This document shows positions 18,281 through 26,731 of a DNA stretch of 64,000 nucleotides, in pieces. How positions within the stretch are numbered: position 1 is the first letter of the stretch; every line of letters starts with the position of its first letter. Under the pieces are notes generated by a model. That model worked only from the letters and a program-made list of their open reading frames with translations, had not been told where the DNA came from and made no database searches. Both the position numbers and the translations under genes were made by a program. The stretch is from Bryobacterales bacterium (GTDB taxonomy: Bacteria > Acidobacteriota > Terriglobia > Bryobacterales > Bryobacteraceae). Location of the stretch: contig PNAJ01000133.1 in the NCBI GenBank assembly GCA_003170295.1, positions 1 through 64,000 on the forward strand, read 5' to 3'.

Positions 18281-19217
18281 ACAAACCGGCGGCCCCGAAG
18301 TTCTGAAATACGGGGACATGCCGAAGCCGGAACTCGTCGCCGGACACGCGCTAGTAAAGGTCGCGGCCTCCGGCGTAAATTTCATCGACACGTATCAGCG
18401 CAGCGGATTGTACAAAGTGCCCTTGCCCGCGGTGCTAGGCTCCGAAGGCGCCGGCACAGTAGAGACCGGCACACAATTCAAAAAAGGCGACCGCGTAGCC
18501 TGGGCAATGGCGCGCGGCTCATATGCTGAATACGCGTTGGTGCCGGAGTCGTTGCTGGTGGTGCTGCCGGATGCGGTCAGTTTCAAAGATGGCGCGGCGG
18601 CGATGCTGCAAGGCATGACGGCTCATTATCTTGTGCATTCCACTTATCCATTGAAAAAGGGCGATACCGCGTTGATTCACGCCGCGGCGGGAGGCACTGG
18701 ACGGCTGTTGGTGCAGATGGCAAAGCTCGCCGGTGCGCGCGTAATCGGCACGGTAAGTACCGAAGCTAAAGCACTTTTGGCTCGCGACGCGGGGGCTGAC
18801 GAGGTTATTCTTTATTCGAGCCAGGATTTTGTTGCGGAAACCAGGCGATTGACGGAAGGGAAGGGCGTTGATGTGGTGTTCGATTCGGTTGGGAACACCA
18901 CTCTTATGAAGAGTTTAGATTGCGTGCGGCCGCGTGGCATGGCGGTCTCGTTTGGGCAATCGAGCGGAGCGGTCCCGGCGTTTGAGCCGCTGTTGCTGGC
19001 GCAAAAAGGATCTCTGTTCTTCACGCGACCGGTGTTGGTGCAGTACATCGCCGATCGGAAAGAGCTTGAGTGGCGCGCGGCCGACGTTTTTAGCTGGATT
19101 GCTGAGAAAAAGCTCGTTTTACGGGTGGAACACGTGTATGAACTGGCTTACGCGGCGCAGGCGCATCGGGATTTAGAGGGCCGGCAGACAACCGGGAAGC
19201 TAATCCTCCTTATTTGA
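18261..19217 (+). CDS. Zinc-independent quinone oxidoreductase (MDR superfamily)
   Basis: A 318-aa medium-chain reductase similar to NADPH:quinone oxidoreductase (QorA type). The N-terminus MKAIYIEQTGGPEVLKYGD is typical. The NADPH-binding motif is AAAGGTGRLLVQMAKLAGA, with GGTG in place of the usual GGVG. The zinc ligands of alcohol dehydrogenases are absent. ATG 18261 is chosen because it has AGGAAG at the right distance and begins the family sequence. It probably makes one-electron or two-electron reductions of quinones or enones with NADPH in the cytoplasm. Confidence 0.88.
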   Translation: MKAIYIEQTGGPEVLKYGDMPKPELVAGHALVKVAASGVNFIDTYQRSGLYKVPLPAVLGSEGAGTVETGTQFKKGDRVAWAMARGSYAEYALVPESLLVVLPDAVSFKDGAAAMLQGMTAHYLVHSTYPLKKGDTALIHAAAGGTGRLLVQMAKLAGARVIGTVSTEAKALLARDAGADEVILYSSQDFVAETRRLTEGKGVDVVFDSVGNTTLMKSLDCVRPRGMAVSFGQSSGAVPAFEPLLLAQKGSLFFTRPVLVQYIADRKELEWRAADVFSWIAEKKLVLRVEHVYELAYAAQAHRDLEGRQTTGKLILLI

Positions 19218-19262
19218 GCTTAAAACGTCAACCAAACACGCTGTGCGGAGCCTTAATCGACC

Positions 19263-19742
19263 TTAAATTACGCGTTTTTCGAGCATCACGATTGCTTGCG
19301 CTTCGGCCGATTTGCCTTCGCCGACCGGTCCGACGCGCTCGGCGGTTTTGAATTTCACCGAAACGCACTCCACTTCGATGCTCATCGTTTTAGCGATCGC
19401 TTCGCGAATGGGGATGCGAAAATCCTTGAGCTTCGGGCGCTGCAGAATTACGGTCGAATCGACATTCACGATCTCGTAGCCCTTGTCGCGAACCAGCCAC
19501 GCGGCGAACGCGAGGAATTGCGCGCTGCCCGCGCCCTTCCACTGCGGATCGGTATCGGGGAAATGCATGCCGATGTCGCCGAGCGCGGCTGCGCCTAGCA
19601 ACGCGTCGGTGATGGCGTGAGAAAGTATGTCGGCGTCGGAGTGGCCGTCGAGGCCGAAGTCTGAAGGTATGGTCACGCCGCCGAGAATCAAGGGGCGGCC
19701 CGCTATAATGCGGTGCACGTCCCAGCCTTGCCCGATTCTCAC
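19263..19742 (-). CDS. ispF: 2-C-methyl-D-erythritol 2,4-cyclodiphosphate synthase
   Basis: Cyclises CDP-methylerythritol 2-phosphate in the non-mevalonate isoprenoid pathway. The zinc ligands Asp8, His10 (GWDVHR) and His42 (ADILSHAITDALLGAAALGD) and the catalytic His34 (GLDGHSDAD) are all present. The conserved FPDTDPQWKGA and the C-terminal KFKTAERVGPVGEG are also intact. At 159 aa it has the usual length. It overlaps ispD by 4 bases in the order ispD-ispF, so the two are translationally coupled. Confidence 0.96.
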   Translation of the reverse strand: MRIGQGWDVHRIIAGRPLILGGVTIPSDFGLDGHSDADILSHAITDALLGAAALGDIGMHFPDTDPQWKGAGSAQFLAFAAWLVRDKGYEIVNVDSTVILQRPKLKDFRIPIREAIAKTMSIEVECVSVKFKTAERVGPVGEGKSAEAQAIVMLEKRVI

Positions 19743-20452
19743 GCCGGTTTTCCGGCGGTTTCTTCCTCGAGAAACAAGCGCGCCAGTTCCATGTCCGTGG
19801 GTTTGGTGATTTTGATGTTGCGGTCGCTGCCTTGGACGACGCTGACTTCGACCTGCTCCAGGCGCTCCACGAGGCTGGATTCATCGGTGCAGACGAAACC
19901 GTCTTCGCGCGCGCGGGCGAATGCTTTTTGAAGGAGGTCGAAGCGAAACACCTGTGGCGTTTGCGCCAACACGAGATGCTCCCTGGGGAGGGTCGCGCGA
20001 ATTTTGTTTTTATGAACGCGCTTGACGGTATCGACCGGAACAATGCCGACAATGGCCGCACCGGCGACTGCGGCTTCGGCGATCACCTGCTCTACCAACG
20101 ACGGATCGATGAAGGGGCGCACGGCATCGTGGACCGCTACCAGGTCGGTATCGGGAGAGAGCGTCGAGAGCGCGTTTTCGACCGACTGCTGACGGCTATC
20201 GCCGCCCTCGACAAATCGCACGGGTTTGACGGGGCGTTCCTCGAAGACCAGACCACGCGCCCAGTCGAGGTCCTCGGCGCGCAAGGCCACGATGATTTCG
20301 GTAACGGACTTGCATTGCAAGAATTTACGGATGGTGTGGATTAGGATCGGCGCGCCATCGAGCAGCATGAATTGCTTGCGGCTGGTGCCGGATTTTTCCC
20401 GGCCCATGCGCGTGCCGAGGCCTGCCGCCGGGAGGATGACGGAAACTTTCAT
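19739..20452 (-). CDS. ispD: 2-C-methyl-D-erythritol 4-phosphate cytidylyltransferase
   Basis: Transfers CMP to methylerythritol 4-phosphate, the third step of the non-mevalonate pathway. The CTP-binding loop is ILPAAGLGTRMGREKSGTSR, with conserved KQFMLLDGAPILIHTI after it. VAVHDAVRPFIDPSLVEQV and ALRAEDLDW are also in place. At 237 aa it is of normal length. It is followed by ispF with a 4-base overlap and preceded upstream by the PIN-TRAM gene, an order known from Bacillus (yacL-ispD-ispF). Confidence 0.95.
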   Translation of the reverse strand: MKVSVILPAAGLGTRMGREKSGTSRKQFMLLDGAPILIHTIRKFLQCKSVTEIIVALRAEDLDWARGLVFEERPVKPVRFVEGGDSRQQSVENALSTLSPDTDLVAVHDAVRPFIDPSLVEQVIAEAAVAGAAIVGIVPVDTVKRVHKNKIRATLPREHLVLAQTPQVFRFDLLQKAFARAREDGFVCTDESSLVERLEQVEVSVVQGSDRNIKITKPTDMELARLFLEEETAGKPA

Positions 20453-20548
20453 AAAGGAAGTTTGATTTTAGCGTACATACTGTGTGCCGAGTTGCGCGGC
20501 ACCGCTCCCTGCGGTCACGGCTCGGAAGAGCTTGAGTATGTGGACGGG

Positions 20549-20664
20549 GCAAAAAATGGGGACAGACCAGGACAGACCGCTCTGTCCACGGGCGTTGATG
20601 GTTGGCGTGATTGTCGAGAACATCGTGGCGCCTTGGGACAGAGAAGTCTGTCCCCATTTTTTGC
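20549..20664. repeat. GGGGACAG palindromic repeat, copy 1
   Basis: Outer arms GCAAAAAATGGGGACAGACC and GTCTGTCCCCATTTTTTGC are inverted repeats about 75 bases apart. Each half contains its own hairpin, for example GGACAGACCGCTCTGTCC near 20570-20587. It lies between ispD and the upstream PIN-TRAM gene, whose 3' end is at 20698. Similar elements are at 23639, 24648, 41673 and 51182. Confidence 0.85.
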
Positions 20665-20697
20665 GCACCTTCGCGTTGCCCCACAGAACAAGCTCTT

Positions 20698-21762
20698 TCA
20701 GGCTCCTGCGCTGGCGGCTGGGGTTACGTGCTCGCGTGCGGGGGGGCGATCTTTATCGTGCACTGCGTGGGTGCGTTCGTCGAAGCGGCCGAAGATCATT
20801 TTTCCGGCGGTCGTTTGGAGCACGCTGGTGACGGCGACATCGATGGTCTTTGAGATCATCTTGCGGGCGTTATCGACCACAACCATGGTGCCGTCGTCGA
20901 GGTAGGCGACGCCCTGGTTGTATTCTTTTCCTTCCTTGAGGATAAAGACGCGCATCAGCTCGCCGGGGAGGACGACCGGTTTCAGCGCGTTCGCCAGATC
21001 GTTGATATTCAAAACCTCCACGCCACGGAGTTGCGCAACCTTATTGAGATTGAAGTCATTGGTGACAATCTTTGAGCCATACACTTTGGCAAGCTCAATC
21101 AATTTCAGATCGACTTCACGGACGTTGGGGAAGTCATCCTCGAAAATCTGGATGTTTAGCTGCGGCATCTTCTGAATGCGCTGCAGAACATCGAGGCCGC
21201 GACGGCCGCGGTTGCGCTTCATGGAATCTGAGGAATCCGCCACCAACTGCAACTCGCGCAATACAAACTGAGGAATAACGAGGGTGCCATCGACGAAGCC
21301 GGTCTCAACGATATCGGCAATACGGCCGTCTATAATAACGCTGGTATCGAGAATCTTGAACACCGACTTGGATGCTTTTTCGACACCGAACAAGCCGCCA
21401 AACGCCGACAGATTCAGCGATTCACCTTTCGCAGCGCCCACGATCACGCCGCAATATGTCATCCAGCCGAGCAGCACCAGTTCGATGAAGGGAATCGTGG
21501 TGTTGTTGCCGGGTATGGCACGGCCTAGCACCAATGAAATGAGAAACGCTCCGAAAATCCCCAGCACACTGCCGATCGCAGCGCCAATCAGCCGGGTGAG
21601 GCTGACCTGCTTGACGCGGATTTCAAACACAACGACACCGAGTCCCGCCGCTGCACCGACGGCGGCAGCGATCGGCCCAGTCAGATTGAACGGCTTCAGG
21701 AAGAAGGCCGCGCAACCGAGAACGGCAATAAATAAGATGCGAATGACGAGAAGATCGTTCAA
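20698..21762 (-). CDS. Membrane-anchored PIN-TRAM domain protein (YacL-like)
   Basis: A 354-aa protein with about four N-terminal membrane segments (LLVIRILFIAVLGCAAFFL onward). A PIN nuclease-like domain begins at VFKILDTSVIIDGRIADIVE with the first acidic residue in LDTSVIIDG. A C-terminal TRAM domain (LMRVFILKEGKEYNQGVAYL) should bind RNA. The length agrees with Bacillus YacL. TTG 21762 is taken as the start because a strong GGAGG lies upstream and the hydrophobic segment begins right after; a longer open frame to 21825 has no family sequence. The last residues (PPAREHVTPAASAGA) form a flexible tail. Confidence 0.85.
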   Translation of the reverse strand: MNDLLVIRILFIAVLGCAAFFLKPFNLTGPIAAAVGAAAGLGVVVFEIRVKQVSLTRLIGAAIGSVLGIFGAFLISLVLGRAIPGNNTTIPFIELVLLGWMTYCGVIVGAAKGESLNLSAFGGLFGVEKASKSVFKILDTSVIIDGRIADIVETGFVDGTLVIPQFVLRELQLVADSSDSMKRNRGRRGLDVLQRIQKMPQLNIQIFEDDFPNVREVDLKLIELAKVYGSKIVTNDFNLNKVAQLRGVEVLNINDLANALKPVVLPGELMRVFILKEGKEYNQGVAYLDDGTMVVVDNARKMISKTIDVAVTSVLQTTAGKMIFGRFDERTHAVHDKDRPPAREHVTPAASAGA

Positions 21763-21909
21763 AGCATCACCTTCCCTCCGAGCTGGGTATTGCGCGTGGA
21801 CACAATCCCGCCCTGTTATTGACAAAAAACTAACAACTCTGATACTTAGCGGGCTAGTATACCATCATTGGTCGGGGATCGTATCGGACGGGTAGAGGAC
21901 ACACCAGAG

Positions 21910-21953
21910 CCGGACCGGGGGGTCCGGCGCGGACCAGGGGGTCCGCCCCACAC
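21910..21953. repeat. GGGGCGGACC-type palindromic repeat, copy 2
   Basis: Two adjacent hairpins, CCGGACCGGGGGGTCCGG and GCGGACCAGGGGGTCCGC, run directly up to the stop codon of the decayed PEP-CTERM gene. The same unit occurs at 22643-22737. Confidence 0.75.
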
Positions 21954-22521
21954 TTAAGCCGCGCTTCTGCCGGGCCAGCCACAGCGTCCGGTGAATAAAA
22001 GGATCAGCGACGAAGGCGCGGGCGACGGGACCGGGTTCGGAGCCAAGGTGCCAAAGGCGCTGAAAAAATGTTGCCCGGCTGTGATGGGGGAGGCCAGTGG
22101 ATATCCGGCGAGCGATGACGGAGCATTTGCGCCTAGCGCGGTCACGCCAGTTCCCGGCGTCACCGTTGCGCTGGACGTTCCTTCCGGAGACATGGACATC
22201 GGACTCAAATTTGGCTGCGACCATGACCAAATAATAGTTTCAGGGCGGAAGCGAGAGTCCGGAATTAGTGAGGCCCGAGACTTGCACGGGCGGCGCTACC
22301 TCGTTGGCAGTCGTAGCGCCCGGCCCGATTTGATTCATCAGATAGACGGTTCCCTCCACTCCGCCTATTGGCCCCCCGGTGGTTCCAGCCCATCACAAAG
22401 GCGGGCTGGCCGAGAAATTGAAGGGCGAGGAGCCGGTTGTGAAGATGATGTTGGGAATCGTGGCATTTAAGGAAACACTCGCTGTCAGCAGGAGAGCGAA
22501 CCTTGCGAACCTATAAAACAT
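21954..22521 (-). pseudogene. Decayed gene for a secreted PEP-CTERM-type protein
   Basis: From ATG 22521, which has GAGGTG upstream, the frame codes for a signal peptide (MFYRFARFALLLTASVSLNA). It then meets an in-frame TGA after SPFNFSASPPL and resumes as WAGTTGGPIGGVEGTVYLMN. A frameshift near ETIIWSWSQPN moves the reading to a second frame, which ends PNPVPSPAPSSLILLFTG. That last segment is a recognisable PEP-CTERM sorting signal with Pro-Ser-Pro in place of Pro-Glu-Pro. The basic tail seems to need one more frame change (TLWLARQKRG). At least one stop and one or two frameshifts make it a pseudogene. Repeats of the GGGGCGGACC family lie on both sides. Confidence 0.65.
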
Positions 22522-22642
22522 TTCTTAGCACCTCTGTTTTGGCGTTCATGGTATCTTAAGCGGCGAGCGCGCGTCGAGGGAACTGCCCTGCAGGATGTCA
22601 GAGGCTGCTGAAAAACTCTGTTAAGTTCCCTCCGGAAACCAA

Positions 22643-22737
22643 GTGGGGCGGACCGACTGGTCCGCGCGCGATCCGGCCTGCGGACATACGAACGGGACGA
22701 TCCGGGGATCGGCCGCGGACCAGGGGGTCCGCCCCAC
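22643..22737. repeat. GGGGCGGACC-type palindromic repeat, copy 3
   Basis: It begins with GTGGGGCGGACCGACTGGTC and ends with GGACCAGGGGGTCCGCCCCA, giving long terminal inverted repeats around a 50-base centre with a further GGATC/GATCC hairpin. It lies upstream of the orphan gene at 22806, close enough to overlap its promoter. Confidence 0.75.
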
Positions 22738-22805
22738 CCGGAGGGGGAAATGAGTTTTGCTCCACAGGCAGGGGCTGGTTTCGTTACACTGCGAAGGAGA
22801 ATTTT

Positions 22806-23636
22806 ATGAATTTCCCACAATTTTGGGCGCGGGGACGATCGGGGGCCTTCTCGGTCTGGCGGTGGTCCGATGCGAGCGTAGATGACGCCAAGATCGCGGC
22901 GCAGGCGGCGGCCGAGCGGCTAGCCGCACAGTTCGAGGCGAATGAACTGACTAACGATAAATACGGCTATGGGAACCGGCCCATGCGGGAACCGGTGCTT
23001 CGTGAAAGGCGCGATGCCTCAGGGGAGCTGGCATGGGCGGTCACGCGAAATTCCTACGGAAGCCAAGTGCTGAACTCGTCGATCGCACTTTTCGTCGACG
23101 TGGATTTTCCAGAGCAGAAATCAAAAGGACCAGGGCTGTTCGGGTCATTGTTCGGGAAGCACGCGGAACCTGAGGATCCCGCGAAGGCTCCGATGGCGAA
23201 GGCGGCCGCGTGGGCCCAGGGGCATCCGGGCTGGAATTGGCGGATCTACCGGACCAAAGCTGGGGTGCGGCTGCTGGCGACCCATGCGCTGTTCCATCCG
23301 GACGATCAAGTGTGCGAGCAGGTGTTCGCGGCGATGGGCGCGGATCCGTTATATCGCAAGCTGTGCCAGACGCAGAAGTGTTTCCGTGCGCGGCTGACGC
23401 CGAAGCCGTGGCGCTGCGGAATCGGTCATCCGCCGGCCCGGTGGCCGTTCCAGGATCACCGCGAGGAGCACGCGTTCGCGAATTGGGATGCAAACTATCA
23501 AGCGGCGAGCCGCGCGAAAGCGACGTGCCAGTTACTGGACAAGGGGTCGGGCGTGGTTCACGAGGAGTTGCGGGAGATGGTGGAGTTGCATGATGAGGCG
23601 ACACGGGCGGGGTCGGTGGGGTTTGCACTGGCGTAG
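22806..23636 (+). CDS. Unknown protein with possible primase-polymerase-like features
   Basis: A 276-aa soluble protein without a signal peptide; GGAGAATTTT precedes ATG 22806. I cannot assign it firmly. It contains SIALFVDVDFP, a hydrophobic strand ending in Asp-x-Asp as in archaeo-eukaryotic primases. Later come WRIYRTKAGVRLLATHALF and CFRARLTPKPWRCG, with a conserved-looking His and basic residues, the order expected for a primase-like nucleotidyltransferase core. There is no helicase or ligase partner next to it. The alternative is an uncharacterised family without enzyme activity. A GGGGACAG repeat begins two bases after the stop codon and may act as terminator. Confidence 0.6.
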   Translation: MNFPQFWARGRSGAFSVWRWSDASVDDAKIAAQAAAERLAAQFEANELTNDKYGYGNRPMREPVLRERRDASGELAWAVTRNSYGSQVLNSSIALFVDVDFPEQKSKGPGLFGSLFGKHAEPEDPAKAPMAKAAAWAQGHPGWNWRIYRTKAGVRLLATHALFHPDDQVCEQVFAAMGADPLYRKLCQTQKCFRARLTPKPWRCGIGHPPARWPFQDHREEHAFANWDANYQAASRAKATCQLLDKGSGVVHEELREMVELHDEATRAGSVGFALA

Positions 23637-23638
23637 TG

Positions 23639-23677
23639 GCGAAAAATGGGGACAGAGAGGCCAGTCCCCATTTTCGC
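23639..23677. repeat. GGGGACAG palindromic repeat, minimal copy 2
   Basis: GCGAAAAATGGGGACAG and AGTCCCCATTTTCGC are joined with only seven bases between them; the internal 70 bases of the longer copies are absent. It lies between two convergent genes, starting two bases after one stop codon and ending four bases before the other, so it could serve as a bidirectional terminator. Confidence 0.8.
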
Positions 23678-23681
23678 GGTG

Positions 23682-24767
23682 TTATTGATTTGATGCGTCG
23701 GCGGGGGTGGAGTGGGCGCTTTCGTTACCTTTTAGATCCACGGCGGAGACTTCGTAGCGATATTTTTTGCCGGGTTCAATCTTGTTGTCGCTGAAGGTGG
23801 GCGCGACCACTAGTTCGCCGATTTTAACGAAGGGGCCACCGTCGGTGGAGCGGTAGACGTTGTATCCCTTGAAATCGGATTCGGTGTTGCGGGTCCACGC
23901 GAGCTCGATGGTGCTGACGCCGAGGATTGCTGTCAGCGCGCCGGGTACGGCGGGTGCGAACTCATCGGTGGGGGTTATGGCGTACGGCGCTGAAACTTCG
24001 CTGGTGTGAAGATCGTCGGCGATGGCTTGGACGCGATACTGGTAGGTCTTGTCGTACTCGGTGGTGTCGTCGATAAATTCGGGGCGATCCGATTCGTTGA
24101 GGCGCTCTGGAGTCGCGCCGGCAATCGCGCGGAAGATGCGGTATTTCGGCGCGGAGCTTTTCCAGGTTAGCTTGACTCCCTGCTGCACGTTAGCGGCGGC
24201 GAGCGCGGCAGGTGTTTCGAGCGGCGGCTGGACCTTGAGGATTTTGAGTGTCGCCCAGGGCGCGGGGCGTCCCTTCGATCCGACGGCTCGGACGGAGATG
24301 AGTACTTCTTTGCCGAGCCAATCGGAGGCGGGGATTTCCTTCGTGAACGGGCCGGGGACGGGTGACGGAATCGGATACGACTTCGCTGATTGCGCCCACA
24401 GATCGTTTGAAAACGGCGTGACGCCGGGGCCGACGCGCACTTCGAGCAACCGCAGGTTGCGAATGGGGTTTCCTTCCGTGGTCAGATCCGGGAGCGTGAA
24501 GTCGACCTGGATTTTGTCTCCATACTCGATCGCACTGACGTAGGGAATTTGCGAAGGGATATCGAGGAGGGGCGGCTGGATGGGGCCGATATAGCCGCAG
24601 GAATTGAGGAGGATCGCGAGAAGGCAGATATGAAATCTGTGGACTGGGCGAAAAAATGGGGACAGACCGCTCTGTCCACTCGGCGCTGTGGAGAAGCGTG
24701 CTTGCGCGAAGGATGGCGCGCGCCTTGGGACAGAGTGGTCAGTCCCCATTTTTTCGCAGATCTCCAT
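23682..24767 (-). CDS. Fibronectin type III lipoprotein with repeat-derived 5' extension
   Basis: The recognisable protein begins with a lipoprotein signal, FHICLLAILLNSCGYIGP (lipobox LNSC), followed by IQPPLLDIPSQI and about three fibronectin type III-like domains (for example VSAIEYGDKIQVDFTLPD, AAANVQQGVKLTWKSSAPK and STIELAWTRNTESDFKGYNV). It is probably anchored to the outer membrane. No ATG, GTG or TTG is found in frame directly before the signal. The nearest in-frame ATG, at 24767, is separated from it by a GGGGACAG repeat, which is read without stops and adds about 45 residues (KMGTDHSVPRR...). The true start is therefore uncertain. It follows hslU by two bases. Confidence 0.7.
   Translation of the reverse strand: MEICEKMGTDHSVPRRAPSFAQARFSTAPSGQSGLSPFFRPVHRFHICLLAILLNSCGYIGPIQPPLLDIPSQIPYVSAIEYGDKIQVDFTLPDLTTEGNPIRNLRLLEVRVGPGVTPFSNDLWAQSAKSYPIPSPVPGPFTKEIPASDWLGKEVLISVRAVGSKGRPAPWATLKILKVQPPLETPAALAAANVQQGVKLTWKSSAPKYRIFRAIAGATPERLNESDRPEFIDDTTEYDKTYQYRVQAIADDLHTSEVSAPYAITPTDEFAPAVPGALTAILGVSTIELAWTRNTESDFKGYNVYRSTDGGPFVKIGELVVAPTFSDNKIEPGKKYRYEVSAVDLKGNESAHSTPADASNQ
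24648..24757. repeat. GGGGACAG palindromic repeat, copy 3, at the 5' end of a lipoprotein gene
   Basis: Arms GCGAAAAAATGGGGACAGAC and GGTCAGTCCCCATTTTTTCG flank a 70-base centre. GGACAGACCGCTCTGTCC forms an inner hairpin. The element lies between the hslU stop codon and the signal peptide of the FN3 lipoprotein, and is open in the lipoprotein reading frame. Confidence 0.85.
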
Positions 24768-24769
24768 CG

Positions 24770-26128
24770 TTAGAGAATATACCGGCTGAGGTCCTGATCC
24801 TTGACGATGTCAGCTAGCTGTTTGCGTACGTAGACGGCGTCGACCTTGACATTCTTCTTCTTGAGATCGGGGCCGTCGAAGGAGACGTCTTCGAGCAACT
24901 TTTCGAGAATCGTATGAAGGCGGCGGGCGCCGATGTTTTCCGTCGATTCGTTGACCTGTGCCGCGAAAGAAGAGATTTCTTTTAGCGCGTCCTCGGTGAA
25001 GCTGAGCTTGATCCCCTCGGTATCGAGCAGCGCCTGATACTGCTTGATGAGCGCGTTTTTCGGCTCCTTCAAAATGCGGATGAAATCGGCTTCGGTGAGC
25101 GACTTCAGCTCGACGCGGATCGGGAAACGGCCTTGCAATTCCGGGATCAAATCGCTGGGCTTGGAGACGTGGAACGCGCCGGCGGCGATGAACAAAATAT
25201 GATCGGTGCGAACGAAACCGTAGCGCGTATTGACGGTGGTTCCTTCGACGATGGGGAGAATGTCGCGCTGCACGCCCTCGCGGCTGACGTCGGGTCCATG
25301 ACCGCCTTCGCGGCCGGCGATTTTATCGATCTCGTCGAGAAAGATGATGCCGCTGCGCTCCACGCGTTCGATGGCGACGCGCGTCACCTGATCCATATCG
25401 ACGAGCTTCTGCTCCTCTTCCTGAACCAGATAATCGAGCGCTTCGCCGACGCGCATTTTGCGCTTGCGCGTGCGTCCGCCGAACAGGCCGGGCAGGACAT
25501 CCTTGAGATTGATGTCCATTTCCTCAATGCCGGTGGCGGTGGTGACTTCAAACGAAGGGCCTCGCTCCTTGACGTCGATCTCCACCATACGTTCGTCGAG
25601 TTTGCCGGCGCGGAGTTTCTCGCGCAGTTTTTCGCGCGTGCGGTCGGCGCTGTCGGTGGTCTCAGGTTGCGCGGGCATTAACAAGTCGAGCAGACGCTCT
25701 TCAGCGTTGCGCTCCGCACGTTCGCCCACTTCGTTGAGACGCTCTTCGCGCACCATGTCAATACCGATCTCGACCAGATCGCGAATCATGGATTCCACAT
25801 CGCGGCCGACATAGCCGACTTCGGTGAACTTGCTCGCTTCGACTTTCAAGAAAGGCGAATTGGCGAGCTTGGCTAAGCGTCGCGCGAGTTCGGTTTTACC
25901 GACGCCGGTGGGGCCGATCATCAGGATGTTTTTCGGCATCACCTCCTCGGCCATTTCGGGTTCGAGCTTCTGGCGGCGGATGCGATTGCGAAGCGCGATG
26001 GCGACGGCACGCTTCGCGTCGGCCTGTCCGATGACGTACTTATCGAGCTCGCGGACAATCTCGCGGGGAGTCAACTCATCGAGCACGGGCAAATCGTCGG
26101 CGGCTTGCGAGGGAAGATAGATCACCAT
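24770..26128 (-). CDS. hslU: ATP-dependent protease ATPase subunit HslU
   Basis: A 452-aa AAA+ unfoldase that feeds proteins into the HslV peptidase. Walker A is GPTGVGKT with Lys78, Walker [18 protein letters not shown]. The I domain with the GYVG pore loop ([20 protein letters not shown]) and the C-terminal [17 protein letters not shown] are intact. The C-terminus ends QDLSRYIL, the tail that docks into HslV. It follows hslV with stop and start sharing one base (26128), the usual order hslV-hslU. Confidence 0.96.
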   Translation of the reverse strand: MVIYLPSQAADDLPVLDELTPREIVRELDKYVIGQADAKRAVAIALRNRIRRQKLEPEMAEEVMPKNILMIGPTGVGKTELARRLAKLANSPFLKVEASKFTEVGYVGRDVESMIRDLVEIGIDMVREERLNEVGERAERNAEERLLDLLMPAQPETTDSADRTREKLREKLRAGKLDERMVEIDVKERGPSFEVTTATGIEEMDINLKDVLPGLFGGRTRKRKMRVGEALDYLVQEEEQKLVDMDQVTRVAIERVERSGIIFLDEIDKIAGREGGHGPDVSREGVQRDILPIVEGTTVNTRYGFVRTDHILFIAAGAFHVSKPSDLIPELQGRFPIRVELKSLTEADFIRILKEPKNALIKQYQALLDTEGIKLSFTEDALKEISSFAAQVNESTENIGARRLHTILEKLLEDVSFDGPDLKKKNVKVDAVYVRKQLADIVKDQDLSRYIL

Positions 26129-26673
26129 CAGCCCAGCTCCTCAAACACAAAGTTGTCATTCGTATAGATGCACGTTTTGCCCGCGATGGTCATGGATTTT
26201 TCCACCACCTCGCGCGCGGAGAGCTTGGTATTCTCCATCAGCGCGATGGCAGCGGATTTCGCGTAGGAGCCGCCGGAGCCGATGGCTGCGATGGAATCGT
26301 CGGGGTCGATAACGTCGCCAGTGCCGCTGACGATGTAGGTCGCGCCGAGGTCGGCGACCAGGAGCAGGGCTTCGAGATGGCGCAACATGCGGTCGGTTCG
26401 CCAGTCCTTGGCGAGCTCGACCACGGAGCGCGCGAGGTTGCCATTATACTGTTCTAGCTTCGTTTCGAAGCGCGCGAAGAGGGCAAACGCGTCGGCGGTG
26501 GCGCCCGCGAATCCGGCGATAATCTTCCCGTTATAGAGGCGGCGGAGCTTCTTGGCGGAGGCTTTCAGAACCTCCGAACCGAGGGTGACCTGTCCATCGC
26601 CAGCCATAACGACTTTGCCGTCGCGGCGCACGCAGAGGATGGTGGTCGAGCGGATTTTCACTTTTTTCTGCAC
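26128..26673 (-). CDS. hslV: ATP-dependent protease peptidase subunit HslV
   Basis: A 181-aa proteasome-like threonine peptidase. The mature N-terminus is [20 protein letters not shown], with catalytic Thr10 after a nine-residue propeptide (MQKKVKIRS). Conserved [13 protein letters not shown] and the C-terminal ICIYTN-like segment ([18 protein letters not shown]) are present. It forms a double hexamer capped by HslU. It leads the hslVU operon and is divergent from the TPR gene. Confidence 0.96.
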   Translation of the reverse strand: MQKKVKIRSTTILCVRRDGKVVMAGDGQVTLGSEVLKASAKKLRRLYNGKIIAGFAGATADAFALFARFETKLEQYNGNLARSVVELAKDWRTDRMLRHLEALLLVADLGATYIVSGTGDVIDPDDSIAAIGSGGSYAKSAAIALMENTKLSAREVVEKSMTIAGKTCIYTNDNFVFEELG

Positions 26674-26731
26674 AATCCTTCAGTTTGGCACACTCCTATC
26701 CGGTTTACGCTTCTAATAGGATAGATCCATT

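Noticed and set aside
21865-22230. Real 121-aa gene on the minus strand
   Set aside because: It lies in a region that reads better as a decayed PEP-CTERM gene in two other frames and runs into a palindromic repeat.
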